Assembly (NCBI GenBank): GCA_036504895.1 | Contig: DASXUJ010000097.1 | Span: forward strand, 1 to 57,811 | Reading direction: 5' to 3' | Length of the DNA: 57,811 nt | DNA from: Syntrophorhabdaceae bacterium | Lineage (GTDB): Bacteria > Desulfobacterota > Syntrophorhabdia > Syntrophorhabdales > Syntrophorhabdaceae | In this document: piece by piece, positions 27,488 to 37,709 of the stretch | Layout: every line of letters starts with the position of its first letter | Numbering within the stretch: the first letter of the stretch is position 1 | Translations under genes and position numbers: made by a program | Notes under the pieces: generated by a model | What the model saw: the letters and a program-made list of their open reading frames with translations, nothing else | Told to the model about the DNA's origin: nothing | Databases searched by the model: none

Positions 27488-30400
27488 ATGGCGGATTTCG
27501 TTCATCTCCATCTCCACACACAATTCAGCCTCCTTGACGGGGCGATACGGTTCGACCGGTTATTCAAGCTCGCGAATGAATACGGCATGCCCTCGTGCAG
27601 TATCACAGACCACGGCAACATGTTCGGAGTGGTCGATTTCTATTTTGCCGCAAAACAGTACGGGGTAAAGCCGATCATCGGGGTTGAAGCATATATCGCC
27701 CCGAAGTCACGGTTCGATCAGAAAAAGGTGAGGGGCGAGGACAATGCGTTCCACATCGTCCTCCTCGCCCAGACCAACCAGGGTTACAAGAACCTCTGCA
27801 AGCTCATCAGCTTCGCCCACCTCGAAGGCTTCTACTATGTCCCCAGAATCGACAAGGAGCTTCTGAGGAAATACCACGAGGGCCTCATCTGTCTCACCGC
27901 ATGCATAAAGGGAGAGATCCCGTCCATGATACTGCGGGACAATGAAAAGACGATTCACGACACGGTTGAGGAGTATTATTCCATTTTCGGCGATAGGATG
28001 TTCTTCGAGCTTCAGGATAACGGCATCGCGGAGCAGACCAAGATAAACGAGGGGCTGGCGAGTCTCTCGAAACACTACGGTATTCCCCTGGTCGCGACAA
28101 ACGACTGCCATTACCTCCGTAAGGAAGAAGCCAAGGCCCATGAGCTGCTCCTCTGCATTCAGACGGGCAAGACCATGAACGACAAAGACAGACTGGCATT
28201 TCAAACCGAGGAGTTTTACTTCAAGTCGAAAGAAGTGATGGAGAGGGCCTTTTCCCAATACCCCGAAGCCTTGTCCAATACGATGAGAATCGCCGAGATG
28301 TGTAATGTCGAGATCGATGTAGATACATACCATTTCCCGGTCTTTACACCGCCCAAAGAGATGGAGATCGATGAGTATTTCGTGTCTCTCAGCGAGCAGG
28401 GTTTCCGCGAGCGCCTGGACCGCATTAAGGCCGCCTATGAAGTTTTCGAGCCCGCCCTCGAGGAGACTTACCGCGAAAGGCTTCTTTATGAGATCGATGT
28501 AATAAAGAGAATCGGCTTTGCCGGTTATTTCCTCATCGTCGCCGACTTCATCAGATATGCGAAGTCGGAGGGAATACCAGTGGGTCCCGGCAGGGGTTCC
28601 GCTGCCGGAAGCCTCGTTGCATACTGCCTCGCCATCACCGATATAGATCCCATCAAATATGATCTTATCTTCGAGAGGTTCTTAAATCCCGAGCGCGTCA
28701 CCATGCCTGATATCGACGTCGACTTCTGCAAGAAAAGAAGGGATGAGGTAATCAAGTATGTGACCGACAAATACGGCAAGGATAACGTGGCCCAGATAAT
28801 CACCTTCGGGACCATGCAGTCGAAGGCCGCGGTCCGGGACGTGGGCAGGGCCCTCGGGATCCCTTACGCGGATGTGGATAAGATCGCCAAGATGGTCACT
28901 TCCGCGGACAACGGCATAGAGAGATCCATGTCGGACGAGCCCCAGCTCGGCGACGCCTACCGCAATGATGAAAGAACACGAGAGCTTCTCGATAATGCAA
29001 TGGTCCTCGAGGGCCTCGCGCGTCATGCCTCGACCCACGCGGCGGGCATCGTGATCGCGAACAAGCACCTGTCGGAGTACCTGCCCCTCTATAAAGGATC
29101 GAAGGGCGAGGTAATCACCCAATACGCCATGAAGACCATCGAGAAAATCGGTCTTATCAAGATAGACTTTCTCGGTCTCGAAACCCTCACTATCATGGAT
29201 GAGGCAATAAAGCTTTTGAAGGCCCAGGGTGTCGACCTGGATATCAACAACCTTCCCCTCGACGACAGAAAGACCTATGAGCTTCTTGCCGCGGGGAACA
29301 CCTCAGGGGTGTTCCAGCTTGAAAGCAGAGGCATGAAAGACCTGCTCACCAAGCTCAAGCCTGCGACCTTCGAGGATATCATGCCCCTCATCGCCCTTTA
29401 CCGGCCGGGCCCCTTAAAGAGCGGCATGGTCGATGAGTTCATCAAGAGACGGAACAACCCGTCTCTTGTGAAATATGAGACGCCCCTCCTGGAAGGGGTG
29501 CTGAAGGACACCTACGGCGTCATAATCTATCAGGAACAGATTATGAAGATCGCCACGGTCCTTGCCAAATTTTCGATAAAGGACGCGGATGCCCTGAGAA
29601 AGGCCATGTCCAAAAAGGTGCCCGAGCAGATCGAGGCGTACAAGGAGCGGTTCATCACCGGCGCGACCGCCAACGGCGTATCCCTTCAGGCCGCACAGAA
29701 AATTTACGATATCATCCTTCAGTTCGGTGAATATGGTTTCAACAAATCCCATAGTACCGCCTATGGATTGATCGCTTATCAGACCGCCTATCTCAAGGCC
29801 CACTATTACGTCCCCTATTTTGCCGCCATCCTTACGAGCGAAGTGAACGATACGGACAAAATGGTCAAGTATGTATCGGAATGCAGGGAAGACGGAGTAG
29901 AGATCCTGCCCCCCGACATAAACAAGAGCGAGAAGTCTTTTACCGTTGTGGAGAATAAGATACGCTTCGGCTTGTCAGGGATAAAGAACGTGGGAGACGC
30001 AGCCCTCGACAGTATTCTCGCAGTCAGGGAAGAGCTCGGAGAGTTCACCTCCTTCACCCAGTTCCTGAGCGCCATAGACTCCAGGCGGGTAAACAAGAAA
30101 GTCATGGAAGCCCTCATAAAGGGCGGCTGCTTCGACAGCATGGGGCTCAAAAGGTCCCAACTCCTCCACGTGCTCCACGAGAAGTCCGATAAACTCCAGA
30201 AAAAAGATAAGAACCAATATCAGATGGATATATTCGGAACCGAATACGGGGCCGCGGAGACCATCAACATACCTGAGATGGAAGAGATCCCTCACGAGGA
30301 GCTTCTCCGGGGGGAGAAAGAAGCCCTCGGCTTCTACTTCAGCAGGCATCCCCTGGGCGCCTATGAGGAGCTTATCAACAGCATCACGCCCTACGACAGT

Positions 30401-30937
30401 CAAAATTTAAAAGAAACCACCGATATGTCGGAGGATATCCAGATCGTCGGCGTGGTGAGCACCTGCAAGGAAGTGGTAACCAAAAGGGGTGACAGGATGG
30501 CCTATATCACCCTCGAAGATACGAAAGGAACCGTAGAGGTGATCGTCTTTCCCGACCTCTACGGCAGAAATCAGAAGCATATCGCCGGCGAGAAACCTCT
30601 CATCGTGCTTGGAAACCTGGACAAGGTCGACGAAAACGGCGCGCGTATAAAGGCAAAGAATATAATCCTCCTTGAGGATATGGCCAGGGAGATGGGTAAG
30701 AGGGTGAAGCTCGGCATCGATTGCCGGGTATTCAGGAAAGAGGACTTGAGGGTCCTTAAAGATGTCCTCTTCAGCCTTAGGGGAAAGGCGAAGATATCGC
30801 TCGAATTCTCTTTTAACGGCGACAGGCGGTCCCTTCCCGTAAAGAACCTTCGCGTGGACCCCGCAAAAATGGATGTGGTATTGAAAAATTTTCCGGACGG
30901 AGTTTCGGTTGAGGTGTCGGATGAGACATTATCTTGA
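27488..30937 (+). CDS. dnaE: DNA polymerase III alpha subunit
   Basis: The 1149-residue replicative polymerase begins with the PHP domain (FVHLHLHTQFSLLDG, TDHGNMFG). The palm contains GPGRGSAAGSLVAY and the catalytic aspartates in PDIDVDFCKKRR (about 405-416). RHASTHAAGIVI, the fingers stretch IALYRPGPLKSGM and GYGFNKSHSTAYGLIAYQTAYLKAHY are all present. A helix-hairpin-helix and an OB domain (IVGVVSTCKEVVTKRGDRMAYITLED) complete it. Its ATG follows the guaA stop with no gap, and accA overlaps its last 17 bases. dnaE next to accA is a common bacterial pairing. Confidence 0.98.
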   Translation: MADFVHLHLHTQFSLLDGAIRFDRLFKLANEYGMPSCSITDHGNMFGVVDFYFAAKQYGVKPIIGVEAYIAPKSRFDQKKVRGEDNAFHIVLLAQTNQGYKNLCKLISFAHLEGFYYVPRIDKELLRKYHEGLICLTACIKGEIPSMILRDNEKTIHDTVEEYYSIFGDRMFFELQDNGIAEQTKINEGLASLSKHYGIPLVATNDCHYLRKEEAKAHELLLCIQTGKTMNDKDRLAFQTEEFYFKSKEVMERAFSQYPEALSNTMRIAEMCNVEIDVDTYHFPVFTPPKEMEIDEYFVSLSEQGFRERLDRIKAAYEVFEPALEETYRERLLYEIDVIKRIGFAGYFLIVADFIRYAKSEGIPVGPGRGSAAGSLVAYCLAITDIDPIKYDLIFERFLNPERVTMPDIDVDFCKKRRDEVIKYVTDKYGKDNVAQIITFGTMQSKAAVRDVGRALGIPYADVDKIAKMVTSADNGIERSMSDEPQLGDAYRNDERTRELLDNAMVLEGLARHASTHAAGIVIANKHLSEYLPLYKGSKGEVITQYAMKTIEKIGLIKIDFLGLETLTIMDEAIKLLKAQGVDLDINNLPLDDRKTYELLAAGNTSGVFQLESRGMKDLLTKLKPATFEDIMPLIALYRPGPLKSGMVDEFIKRRNNPSLVKYETPLLEGVLKDTYGVIIYQEQIMKIATVLAKFSIKDADALRKAMSKKVPEQIEAYKERFITGATANGVSLQAAQKIYDIILQFGEYGFNKSHSTAYGLIAYQTAYLKAHYYVPYFAAILTSEVNDTDKMVKYVSECREDGVEILPPDINKSEKSFTVVENKIRFGLSGIKNVGDAALDSILAVREELGEFTSFTQFLSAIDSRRVNKKVMEALIKGGCFDSMGLKRSQLLHVLHEKSDKLQKKDKNQYQMDIFGTEYGAAETINIPEMEEIPHEELLRGEKEALGFYFSRHPLGAYEELINSITPYDSQNLKETTDMSEDIQIVGVVSTCKEVVTKRGDRMAYITLEDTKGTVEVIVFPDLYGRNQKHIAGEKPLIVLGNLDKVDENGARIKAKNIILLEDMAREMGKRVKLGIDCRVFRKEDLRVLKDVLFSLRGKAKISLEFSFNGDRRSLPVKNLRVDPAKMDVVLKNFPDGVSVEVSDETLS

Positions 30938-31880
30938 CTTTGAGAAAAGGCTTGAGCCTTTAGAGCGAAGGCTAGACGAGATAAAGAGATTCTATGATGT
31001 GAGAGATCCCCATTATGCCCGGGAATTTCAATCCATTCAGAAAAAAGTGGCGAAGCTCGAGAAGGAGATTTACGGAGACCTTTCCCATTGGCAGAGGTCG
31101 CAGATCTCGAGACACCTGAACAGGCCCCACACCCTCGATTACATCGAAAATCTTTTTACCGACTTTACGGAGCTCCAGGGCGACCGCAAGTTCCGGGACG
31201 ATCCCGCCATCGTGGCCGGCTTTGCCTTTCATGAGGGCACGGGCGTGGCGGTAATAGGTCACCAGAAGGGAAAGGACATACGGGCCATGGCATACAGAAA
31301 CTTCGGCATGGCCCATCCCGATGGATATCGAAAGGCCATGAGGGTTATGGATATGGCTAACCGCTGGGGAAAGCCCATAATCACCTTCATCGACACCCCC
31401 GGAGCCTTCCCGGGGATCGAGGCGGAAGAGAGGGGTCAGGCAGAGGCAATCGCCTCGAGTATATGCTTTATGTTCTCTCTCGACGTGCCGGTAATCATCG
31501 TGGTCATCGGAGAGGGAGGGAGCGGAGGGGCGCTTGCCATAGGCGTAGGCGACCGGATCCTGATGCTCGAGAATGCCACCTACGCAGTCATTTCGCCCGA
31601 AGGATGTGCGGCCATCCTCTGGAGGGATGGATCGAAGGGCCCTCTGGCGGCCGAGGCCCTGAAGCCCACCTCATACGACCTTCTTAAACTCAAGGTAATT
31701 GACGATATTATCAGGGAGCCCTTCGGCGGTGCGCACAGGAATCAGGATGAAGCCATGGAGCATGTCAGGCCCGTCCTCACGAAATACCTGAAAGAGGTCA
31801 TGGCGATGAACCCTGAAGAGAGGAAACAGAAGCGATACGAGAAATTCAGGGGCATGGGCATCTTCGAAGAAAAGAGGTAA
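30921..31880 (+). CDS. accA: Acetyl-CoA carboxylase carboxyltransferase subunit alpha
   Basis: The start at ATG 30921 (MRHYLDFEKRLEPLERRL) has GAGGTG upstream and lies within the dnaE end; the four codons before it are not family-like. The 319-residue crotonase-fold subunit shows FTELQGDRKFRDDPAIVAGFA, GRPxxxI-type replacement VIGHQKGKD, YRNFGMAHPDGYRKAMRVM, FIDTPGAFPGIEAEERGQ and IGEGGSGGALAIGVGD. These are the biotin/CoA-site motifs of AccA. With AccD, encoded elsewhere, it transfers CO2 from carboxybiotin to acetyl-CoA for fatty acid synthesis. Confidence 0.97.
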   Translation: MRHYLDFEKRLEPLERRLDEIKRFYDVRDPHYAREFQSIQKKVAKLEKEIYGDLSHWQRSQISRHLNRPHTLDYIENLFTDFTELQGDRKFRDDPAIVAGFAFHEGTGVAVIGHQKGKDIRAMAYRNFGMAHPDGYRKAMRVMDMANRWGKPIITFIDTPGAFPGIEAEERGQAEAIASSICFMFSLDVPVIIVVIGEGGSGGALAIGVGDRILMLENATYAVISPEGCAAILWRDGSKGPLAAEALKPTSYDLLKLKVIDDIIREPFGGAHRNQDEAMEHVRPVLTKYLKEVMAMNPEERKQKRYEKFRGMGIFEEKR

Positions 31881-31895
31881 ACCGCCCTTCCCTTT

Positions 31896-33197
31896 TCAGG
31901 TCCTCCTCGGACCTAACCGGCGGCGCTCGAGCTTCACTTTCCTGATTCTCCTGCCTTCAATATCGACCACAGTGAATTTGTAGCCTCCCACGTAGACCAT
32001 CTCGCCCCCCCTGGCGATCCCCTGGAGCTGGCTCAGTATAAACCCTCCCAATGTCTCATAACCCGGACCTTCCGGTAAATCGAGGTCCATCTTGTTATTG
32101 AGATCCCTGATCGAGTAAGCCCCGTCTATAATCACCGAACCGTCCCTCAACCTCTCCATCCGGTCGTCTACGTCGGTCTCATCCATAATATCGCCGAATA
32201 TCTCTTCCATGATGTCTTCAAGGGTCACGATGCCGATGGTGCTCCCATATTCGTCGACTACCACCGCCATGTGGGAGCGCCTTTTCTGCATTTCTCTGAG
32301 GAGGGCGCTTATTTCCATGGTCTCGGGCACGAAGTACGGCTTCTTCAGCAGCCCCTCGAGATCGAATTCTTCCTTGAGCCATATATGTCTGGTAATATCC
32401 TTGTGATATACGATGCCTATCACATTGTCCGGATGGTCCCTGTAGACGGGATACCGGGAATATTCATTCTCTATAATATACTTGAGTATCTCATCTCTGC
32501 CCTCTTCTATGTCGATGGCGTAGACATTGGGCCTGGGCACCATGATCTCCTTCACCAGCCTGTCGGCAAACTTGAAGACGCTGTCGATCAGCTCTTCTTC
32601 GGTGCGGTCGAATACCCCCTTCCTCCTCCCCTCTTCAAGGAGAATCTTTATCTCCCCCTCGCCCACATGGTCCTCTCCTTTTTTCAGGCTTAAGCCCTTG
32701 ATGATGAACGTGGTGGACAGGCTGAGGAAATTGACCACGAAAAACAGGATCCTTGATGTGTAATCAAATAATGGCGCGATCCTGAGGGCAACCGACTCTT
32801 TATAGTTCATGCCGATATATTTCGGCACCAGCTCCCCGAAAACGAGAGTCAGGTATGTGAGGACGGCCACCACCAATACCAGCGAAACCGTCTCGGAAAG
32901 GTCTTTTGCAAGGAAACGGCCCATGAGGGGAGCGATGTATTTCACCGAGACAATTCCGCCCACCGCGGAGGCAAGGGTTCCGAAAAGGGTAATTCCCACC
33001 TGGACCGAGGAAAGAAATTTTTCGGGGTTCTCTTTCATGAGGAGCAGGATCTCCGCCTTCCTGTCCTTCTTTTCCCGAAGTAACTCTTTGATTTTACTTT
33101 TTCTCGACGAGACTATGGCCATCTCGCCGGCGGAAAAAATACCGTTCAGCACTATGAGGATTGCGATGAGAAGGACCTCGAAAGTCGGATTACTCAT
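31896..33197 (-). CDS. CNNM/CorC-HlyC family membrane protein with CBS pair
   Basis: The 433-residue protein has a DUF21 (CNNM) membrane domain with four hydrophobic segments ([40 protein letters not shown] and two more) and the conserved [14 protein letters not shown] tandem CBS module follows ([15 protein letters not shown] and [29 protein letters not shown]). A CorC/HlyC transporter-associated domain ([15 protein letters not shown]) ends it. Such proteins are linked to Mg2+ or Na+ handling or efflux. The start overlaps the stop of the large activase gene by 8 bases, so the two form an operon although no functional link is obvious. Confidence 0.88.
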   Translation of the reverse strand: MSNPTFEVLLIAILIVLNGIFSAGEMAIVSSRKSKIKELLREKKDRKAEILLLMKENPEKFLSSVQVGITLFGTLASAVGGIVSVKYIAPLMGRFLAKDLSETVSLVLVVAVLTYLTLVFGELVPKYIGMNYKESVALRIAPLFDYTSRILFFVVNFLSLSTTFIIKGLSLKKGEDHVGEGEIKILLEEGRRKGVFDRTEEELIDSVFKFADRLVKEIMVPRPNVYAIDIEEGRDEILKYIIENEYSRYPVYRDHPDNVIGIVYHKDITRHIWLKEEFDLEGLLKKPYFVPETMEISALLREMQKRRSHMAVVVDEYGSTIGIVTLEDIMEEIFGDIMDETDVDDRMERLRDGSVIIDGAYSIRDLNNKMDLDLPEGPGYETLGGFILSQLQGIARGGEMVYVGGYKFTVVDIEGRRIRKVKLERRRLGPRRT

Positions 33198-36100
33198 TAC
33201 CCTGAAAGTGCTCTCTCACCTGATACATGAACGCGTCGAGCCTGGTGGTGATGTTCGTCATTCCCTGGCCCTCATACGCGACATTTAAGATCGGAATCTC
33301 ATATTTCTTCTGGATCAGCTTCATCATTGCGCTCGATATGGTCCCCGGCATACAGGTAAAAGGCATGGCGTTGATTATGCCTGATACCCCCTTCCCGATA
33401 AAGTCTATGCTTTTGCCCACGCTGAGGATAGCTTCCCCTTCAAAACTTACATCCACGTAAGGACGCGCTTTTTCGATGATCGACACCACCGTAGGCTCGG
33501 GACCGTAACGCAGCAGCCCCTTGAAGACCTTCTCCATGGCGTGCTCCTCTTTTTTCTGAACACGATCCGTAAGTATAACACTTAACGCATTGGAGAAGCT
33601 CGCATTTTTCAGGCTTCTTGCTCTTGCCGTGAAATTCACATAAGATATCCACTCTGCAATGGGCGCGAGCCACACCTGCCCCCCGAACTCCTCCACCTTC
33701 TTTATCAGGTATCCATTCGCAAATCGGTTTGACCTTATGTATATCTCACCCACGATACCCACTACAGGCTTCCGGACATCGTTCTTCGGGATCCCCAGAA
33801 ACGCGCGTGCAGACCGGTCGAGGACCGGTACGATATCTTCTCCTCCGCCTTCTATGGACCTGCGCACTGCAGAGAGGGCCTCTTCATAGACTATGTCGGT
33901 ATCCCCGATCCTGGTTTCAAAAGGTCTGGTTTCATGGAGCATCTTGATGAGAAGATCGGTAGCGACCACCGCCCTCCAACCGAGGCGGGAAAATTTGCCG
34001 CCCACTATATTGAGCTCCTTATAGAACCTGTCGTCCTGGTTAGGCGCGTAAATGGGCACATCAGGGAGGCCTATCTCATCAAGCACCATGCGGTGAAATT
34101 TATGGTATTGACCGAATCGGCACGGCCCACTCCCGGAAGGCATGAAGAAGGCGCTCTTTCCGGGATCGAAATCAGCCTTGGTTGCGTGCTTTACCATATC
34201 GCCGGTAGTGAGTATACAAGGATAACATTCTTTGCCGGTGGTATATTTTCTCCCTACAGTGACCGACTCCTCGTCAGATTCATCCATCACCGCCGCATCC
34301 ACACCGCACGCCCTAAAGGCGCCGGCAAGGGCATAGGCGTGATCGGTCATGTAGGGTATATAGATTCTCTTCCTGTGACCGTTCATCTTGTAGACATCGC
34401 TGCGCGCTTCCTTCCCTGCCTCTTCGATCCTGGCGTTCTTTATACTGTCGAGAAAGGCTTCAAGTCTTGTGACTGCCCCCGCGTCGGCACTGTGCTCGTC
34501 TATCTCAAGCTGGAGGTAGGGTTTTCCTTTCATAGTTTTTTTGAAGAAATGAGTGATAAAGGAGTCAGGTCCGCATCCGAAGTTCGTAATGTAGATGGCA
34601 TAAAGATTTTTATGGTTCCGGATGAACCTTGCTGCCCTCAGTATCTTGTGGCCATATCCCCAGTACATATCCTCGAGGCCCTGCCCGCTCTCGACATCAT
34701 TGGGAATGGGCAGCATATCAAGAGGAACCGGCATCACCCCGAGGTCGATAAGTTTTTTATTGAGGTTGAGGTTCGCCCCGGGGTCCGTACTGTTGTACGG
34801 TCTGCCGACCACTATCATTGCCTTCTCATTGCTCTTCAGACCGGATAATGCTTCGATCCCTTTTTGGAGGCATCTGCGGGTAAACTCCTCCTGGGCTCCG
34901 CTCGCGGCTTCGAACGCTTTTCTTATTGCCTTACGTGATTTGTGCAGGCTTTTCCCATAGGCGTAGAGCTCGTCAAGAACGACTTTGGCTCCTCCCCCCA
35001 GATGGATCACCGGAGAGTCCAATGTTACGCCCGAGCCGGCGAAATCTATGGAGGCATGCACTGTGTACGGGACGGATTGGGCGTAAGGGCAGGCGAAGGA
35101 ATTAGAGACGTTCTCCGTCGGCTTTTTCATATTGATAACGCTGGGAAGGAATATCCTCTTCACATCTTTCTTAATGAGGTTCAGGAGGTGGCCGTGAGCA
35201 AGTTTCACGGGGAAGCAGGTCTCCACTATAATATTCTCTCCCCCGTCACGGATAATCGATTTGTTGGTGGGATCGGACAGTATGACCGTAAAACCCAAAT
35301 TTACAAAGAATGTCTTCCAGAACGGCAGAAATTCATGCATGTTGAGAAGCATCGGGATGCCGATAGTCTCACCGTCACCGTTGCCCTCACACACTTCATG
35401 CATTATTTCGTTCCTGATTTTGAAAAGATCGGGAATATCTTTCTTTTCCTTCTTCTTCACCACATCGTATTTCTCGCATCTGCTCCCGTAATATAATGGA
35501 GCCTCCCGCTCAACCATAACTTTCCTGATCTCGCAGAGGTTCTCACATCCCTTACACTCGAAGGTCTCGACCTCGTAACTTCTCTTGCTCAAGTCGAAGC
35601 CCCTGAACGAGCTTTTTTCCCAGGTCTTCTCTTTCATTGCAAGGATAGCGACCCCGATGGCCCCTGTCACATCGTGATGGGGCGGCACCTTGAGGGGCCT
35701 GCCTGCCAACACTTTTTCAAAGGCCGCGACTACGCCCTTGTTGAAAGCCGTGCCGCCCTGGAAGAATATCCTGTTCCCGATGCGCCGGTCCCCCACCACT
35801 TTATTCAGGTAATTCATGACAATGGAGTAAGAAAGGCCGCTCACGAGGTCCCCCGTCTTTGCGCCCTTCTGCTGGTGATGGATTACATCTGACTCTATGA
35901 AGACCGTGCACCTTTCGCCCATCTTTATCGGTTGAGCCGATGCGAGGGCGAGGTCGGCGAACTCTTCCTTTACCGAAATACCGAGCCTCTCGGCCTGTTC
36001 CTCGAGAAAGGAGCCCGTGCCCGCGGCACAGGCCTTATTCATCTCGAAATCGACGATCACGCCCCTGTCGATGCTTATGTACTTGGAGTCCTGCCCTCCT

Positions 36101-37341
36101 ATTTCGAAAATTGTGTCTACTTCCGGGTCTATGGATATGGCGGCTTCCGCCTGGGCAGTAATCTCGTTTCTCACGATATCTGCGCCGATATAATCGGCAG
36201 TCAAATATCTTCCGGATCCGGTGGTCCCTGCGCCGATAATCTCCACCTTGTCGCCCACCTCGTCCGCGATCTCGGCCAATCCTCTCTTCACGGCTTCCAG
36301 GGGCCTCCCCTCGGTCATGAGGTACCTTTTTACCAGGACGTTCCTCTCTGCATCGATAACTACGAGATTGGTGCTGATCGATCCCACGTCCACACCCAAA
36401 TAAGCGGTAACCCTGGAATCGATTGTCCGTACCGCGTAGGAGACGTTCAGGTTTTGGTCCGAGATCTCGAGGGGCTCATGGGTCTCCTCCAGTCTCTGTT
36501 TCTCCAGGTATGTATCGAGCTCTTCGAAACCTTTGAACCGGCGTTTCAGAGACGGGTCTTCCTGTACCGTGACTACGGCCCCTATGGCGCCCATAGAGGT
36601 GAAATGATCGGGAACGATAAACTCGTCGTTCCCAAGACCGAATACGTCCTGAATGGCCTTTCTCATTCCTGCATTTTGCGCGACGCCGCCCACGAAAGCC
36701 ACAGGATTTTTGATATCCTTACCTTTCGCGATATTGCTTTTGAAGTTTCTCGCAAGGGCATAACAGAGTCCCGCAACGATCTCATAATCGGGGGTGGCGA
36801 TCTGTTGAAGATGGATCATATCCGATTTGGCGAATACGGTGCACCTGCCCGCAATCCTCGGGGGGTTGTTCGATTTCAGCGCCACTTCGCTGAATTCCTC
36901 GATAGTGAACCGAAGCCTCGATGCCTGCTGATCGAGGAAAGAGCCCGTCCCCGCAGCACATAAGGTGTTCATCGAAAAATCCCGGACCTTCAGTTTCCTG
37001 CTCCGCGTGCCCTTCTCGAAAATAATCAGCTTGGAGTCGGCTCCCCCGATATCTATCACGCTTCCCGCATGGGGGTAGAGAAAGCTGAACCCCTGGGTAA
37101 GGGCCACAATTTCGTTCACGAATGCAGCCCCCACAATGGGAGCGAAGGCATGGGCCGCGGTCCCTGTGGCTGCGATAAAATCGACGGGAAATTCTTTGAG
37201 CACTTCCTCTATGGCTTCCCTTCCTATTTCGAAAGGCCTTCCCATGTGGCGCGTATAGACTTCTCTTACGATGCTTCCTGCTTCGTCCATAACCACAAGG
37301 TCCACGCTCACAGAACCCAAGTCGATGCCTACCCTGTACAT
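33190..37341 (-). CDS. Giant acyl-CoA dehydratase activase-like protein (two BadF/HgdC domains plus dehydratase-like region)
   Basis: The ATG at 37341 has GGAGG 7 bases upstream; an ATG two codons earlier abuts that site. The 1383-residue protein has two ASKHA ATPase domains. The first shows GIDLGSVSVDLVV, DIGGADSK, LCAAGTGSFLDQQ and GRCTVFAKSD. The second, from about 315, shows GVDVGSISTNLVV, EIGGQDSK, ACAAGTGSFLEEQ and ERCTVFIESD. The Cys in each CAAGTGSFL corresponds to the [4Fe-4S] ligand of HgdC-type activators. The C-terminal half resembles HgdA/HgdB-like proteins: ETCFPVKLAHGH, NFGCGPDSF, KECYPCILTTGDMVK and MPFTCMPGTISSAMM. Smaller activases use ATP to inject low-potential electrons into dehydratases or double-cubane proteins. 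Whether this fused form acts alone is unknown. Confidence 0.85.
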   Translation of the reverse strand: MYRVGIDLGSVSVDLVVMDEAGSIVREVYTRHMGRPFEIGREAIEEVLKEFPVDFIAATGTAAHAFAPIVGAAFVNEIVALTQGFSFLYPHAGSVIDIGGADSKLIIFEKGTRSRKLKVRDFSMNTLCAAGTGSFLDQQASRLRFTIEEFSEVALKSNNPPRIAGRCTVFAKSDMIHLQQIATPDYEIVAGLCYALARNFKSNIAKGKDIKNPVAFVGGVAQNAGMRKAIQDVFGLGNDEFIVPDHFTSMGAIGAVVTVQEDPSLKRRFKGFEELDTYLEKQRLEETHEPLEISDQNLNVSYAVRTIDSRVTAYLGVDVGSISTNLVVIDAERNVLVKRYLMTEGRPLEAVKRGLAEIADEVGDKVEIIGAGTTGSGRYLTADYIGADIVRNEITAQAEAAISIDPEVDTIFEIGGQDSKYISIDRGVIVDFEMNKACAAGTGSFLEEQAERLGISVKEEFADLALASAQPIKMGERCTVFIESDVIHHQQKGAKTGDLVSGLSYSIVMNYLNKVVGDRRIGNRIFFQGGTAFNKGVVAAFEKVLAGRPLKVPPHHDVTGAIGVAILAMKEKTWEKSSFRGFDLSKRSYEVETFECKGCENLCEIRKVMVEREAPLYYGSRCEKYDVVKKKEKKDIPDLFKIRNEIMHEVCEGNGDGETIGIPMLLNMHEFLPFWKTFFVNLGFTVILSDPTNKSIIRDGGENIIVETCFPVKLAHGHLLNLIKKDVKRIFLPSVINMKKPTENVSNSFACPYAQSVPYTVHASIDFAGSGVTLDSPVIHLGGGAKVVLDELYAYGKSLHKSRKAIRKAFEAASGAQEEFTRRCLQKGIEALSGLKSNEKAMIVVGRPYNSTDPGANLNLNKKLIDLGVMPVPLDMLPIPNDVESGQGLEDMYWGYGHKILRAARFIRNHKNLYAIYITNFGCGPDSFITHFFKKTMKGKPYLQLEIDEHSADAGAVTRLEAFLDSIKNARIEEAGKEARSDVYKMNGHRKRIYIPYMTDHAYALAGAFRACGVDAAVMDESDEESVTVGRKYTTGKECYPCILTTGDMVKHATKADFDPGKSAFFMPSGSGPCRFGQYHKFHRMVLDEIGLPDVPIYAPNQDDRFYKELNIVGGKFSRLGWRAVVATDLLIKMLHETRPFETRIGDTDIVYEEALSAVRRSIEGGGEDIVPVLDRSARAFLGIPKNDVRKPVVGIVGEIYIRSNRFANGYLIKKVEEFGGQVWLAPIAEWISYVNFTARARSLKNASFSNALSVILTDRVQKKEEHAMEKVFKGLLRYGPEPTVVSIIEKARPYVDVSFEGEAILSVGKSIDFIGKGVSGIINAMPFTCMPGTISSAMMKLIQKKYEIPILNVAYEGQGMTNITTRLDAFMYQVREHFQGNE

Positions 37342-37433
37342 TTCCATTCCTCCGCCGGCTGAAAAGCTTTTGATTTTGTGAGGTCCTTATGTTAATTATA
37401 ATAAATATAGGAAGCAATCAACAAAAAAACAAC
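37342..37433. promoter_or_regulatory. Divergent promoter region between activase and acylphosphatase
   Basis: An ATTATAAT block (37395-37402) supplies a TATAAT on both strands. On the minus strand TTGATT lies 15 bases upstream of it, and on the plus strand TTGTGA lies about 15 bases upstream. Spacing is shorter than ideal in both cases, so these are only candidates. Confidence 0.3.
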
Positions 37434-37709
37434 ATGATGGGGCGCGCGCATATTTTTGTACGGGGTTTAGTACAAGGTGTCTATTTTCGACACTATACGG
37501 AGGGTACCGCGCTGAGACTCGGACTGACGGGATGGGTGAGAAACCTGAGAGACGGGCGGGTCGAGGTGCTGTGCGAGGGACCGATTGAGCGCCTCGAAGA
37601 GATGATCGAGTGGTGCAGGTCGGGTCCTCCGGCTGCGCGCGTCGAGGAAGCACAGGTCTCGTGGGAGGAATATACCGGTGAGTTCGACACCTTTACCGTC
37701 GGGTACTGA
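37434..37709 (+). CDS. acyP: Acylphosphatase
   Basis: Tandem ATGs at 37434 and 37437 begin the family sequence; codons upstream are AT-rich leader. The 91-residue product has the signature VRGLVQGVYFRHYTEGTALRLGLTGWVRNLRDGRVEVLCEG. The phosphate-loop Arg is in VYFR and the catalytic Asn in GWVRNL, and it ends with a conserved aromatic-rich strand (YTGEFDTFTVGY). It hydrolyses acyl phosphates such as acetyl phosphate or carbamoyl phosphate in the cytoplasm. No good ribosome site is visible. The following gene starts inside its end. Confidence 0.93.
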   Translation: MMGRAHIFVRGLVQGVYFRHYTEGTALRLGLTGWVRNLRDGRVEVLCEGPIERLEEMIEWCRSGPPAARVEEAQVSWEEYTGEFDTFTVGY

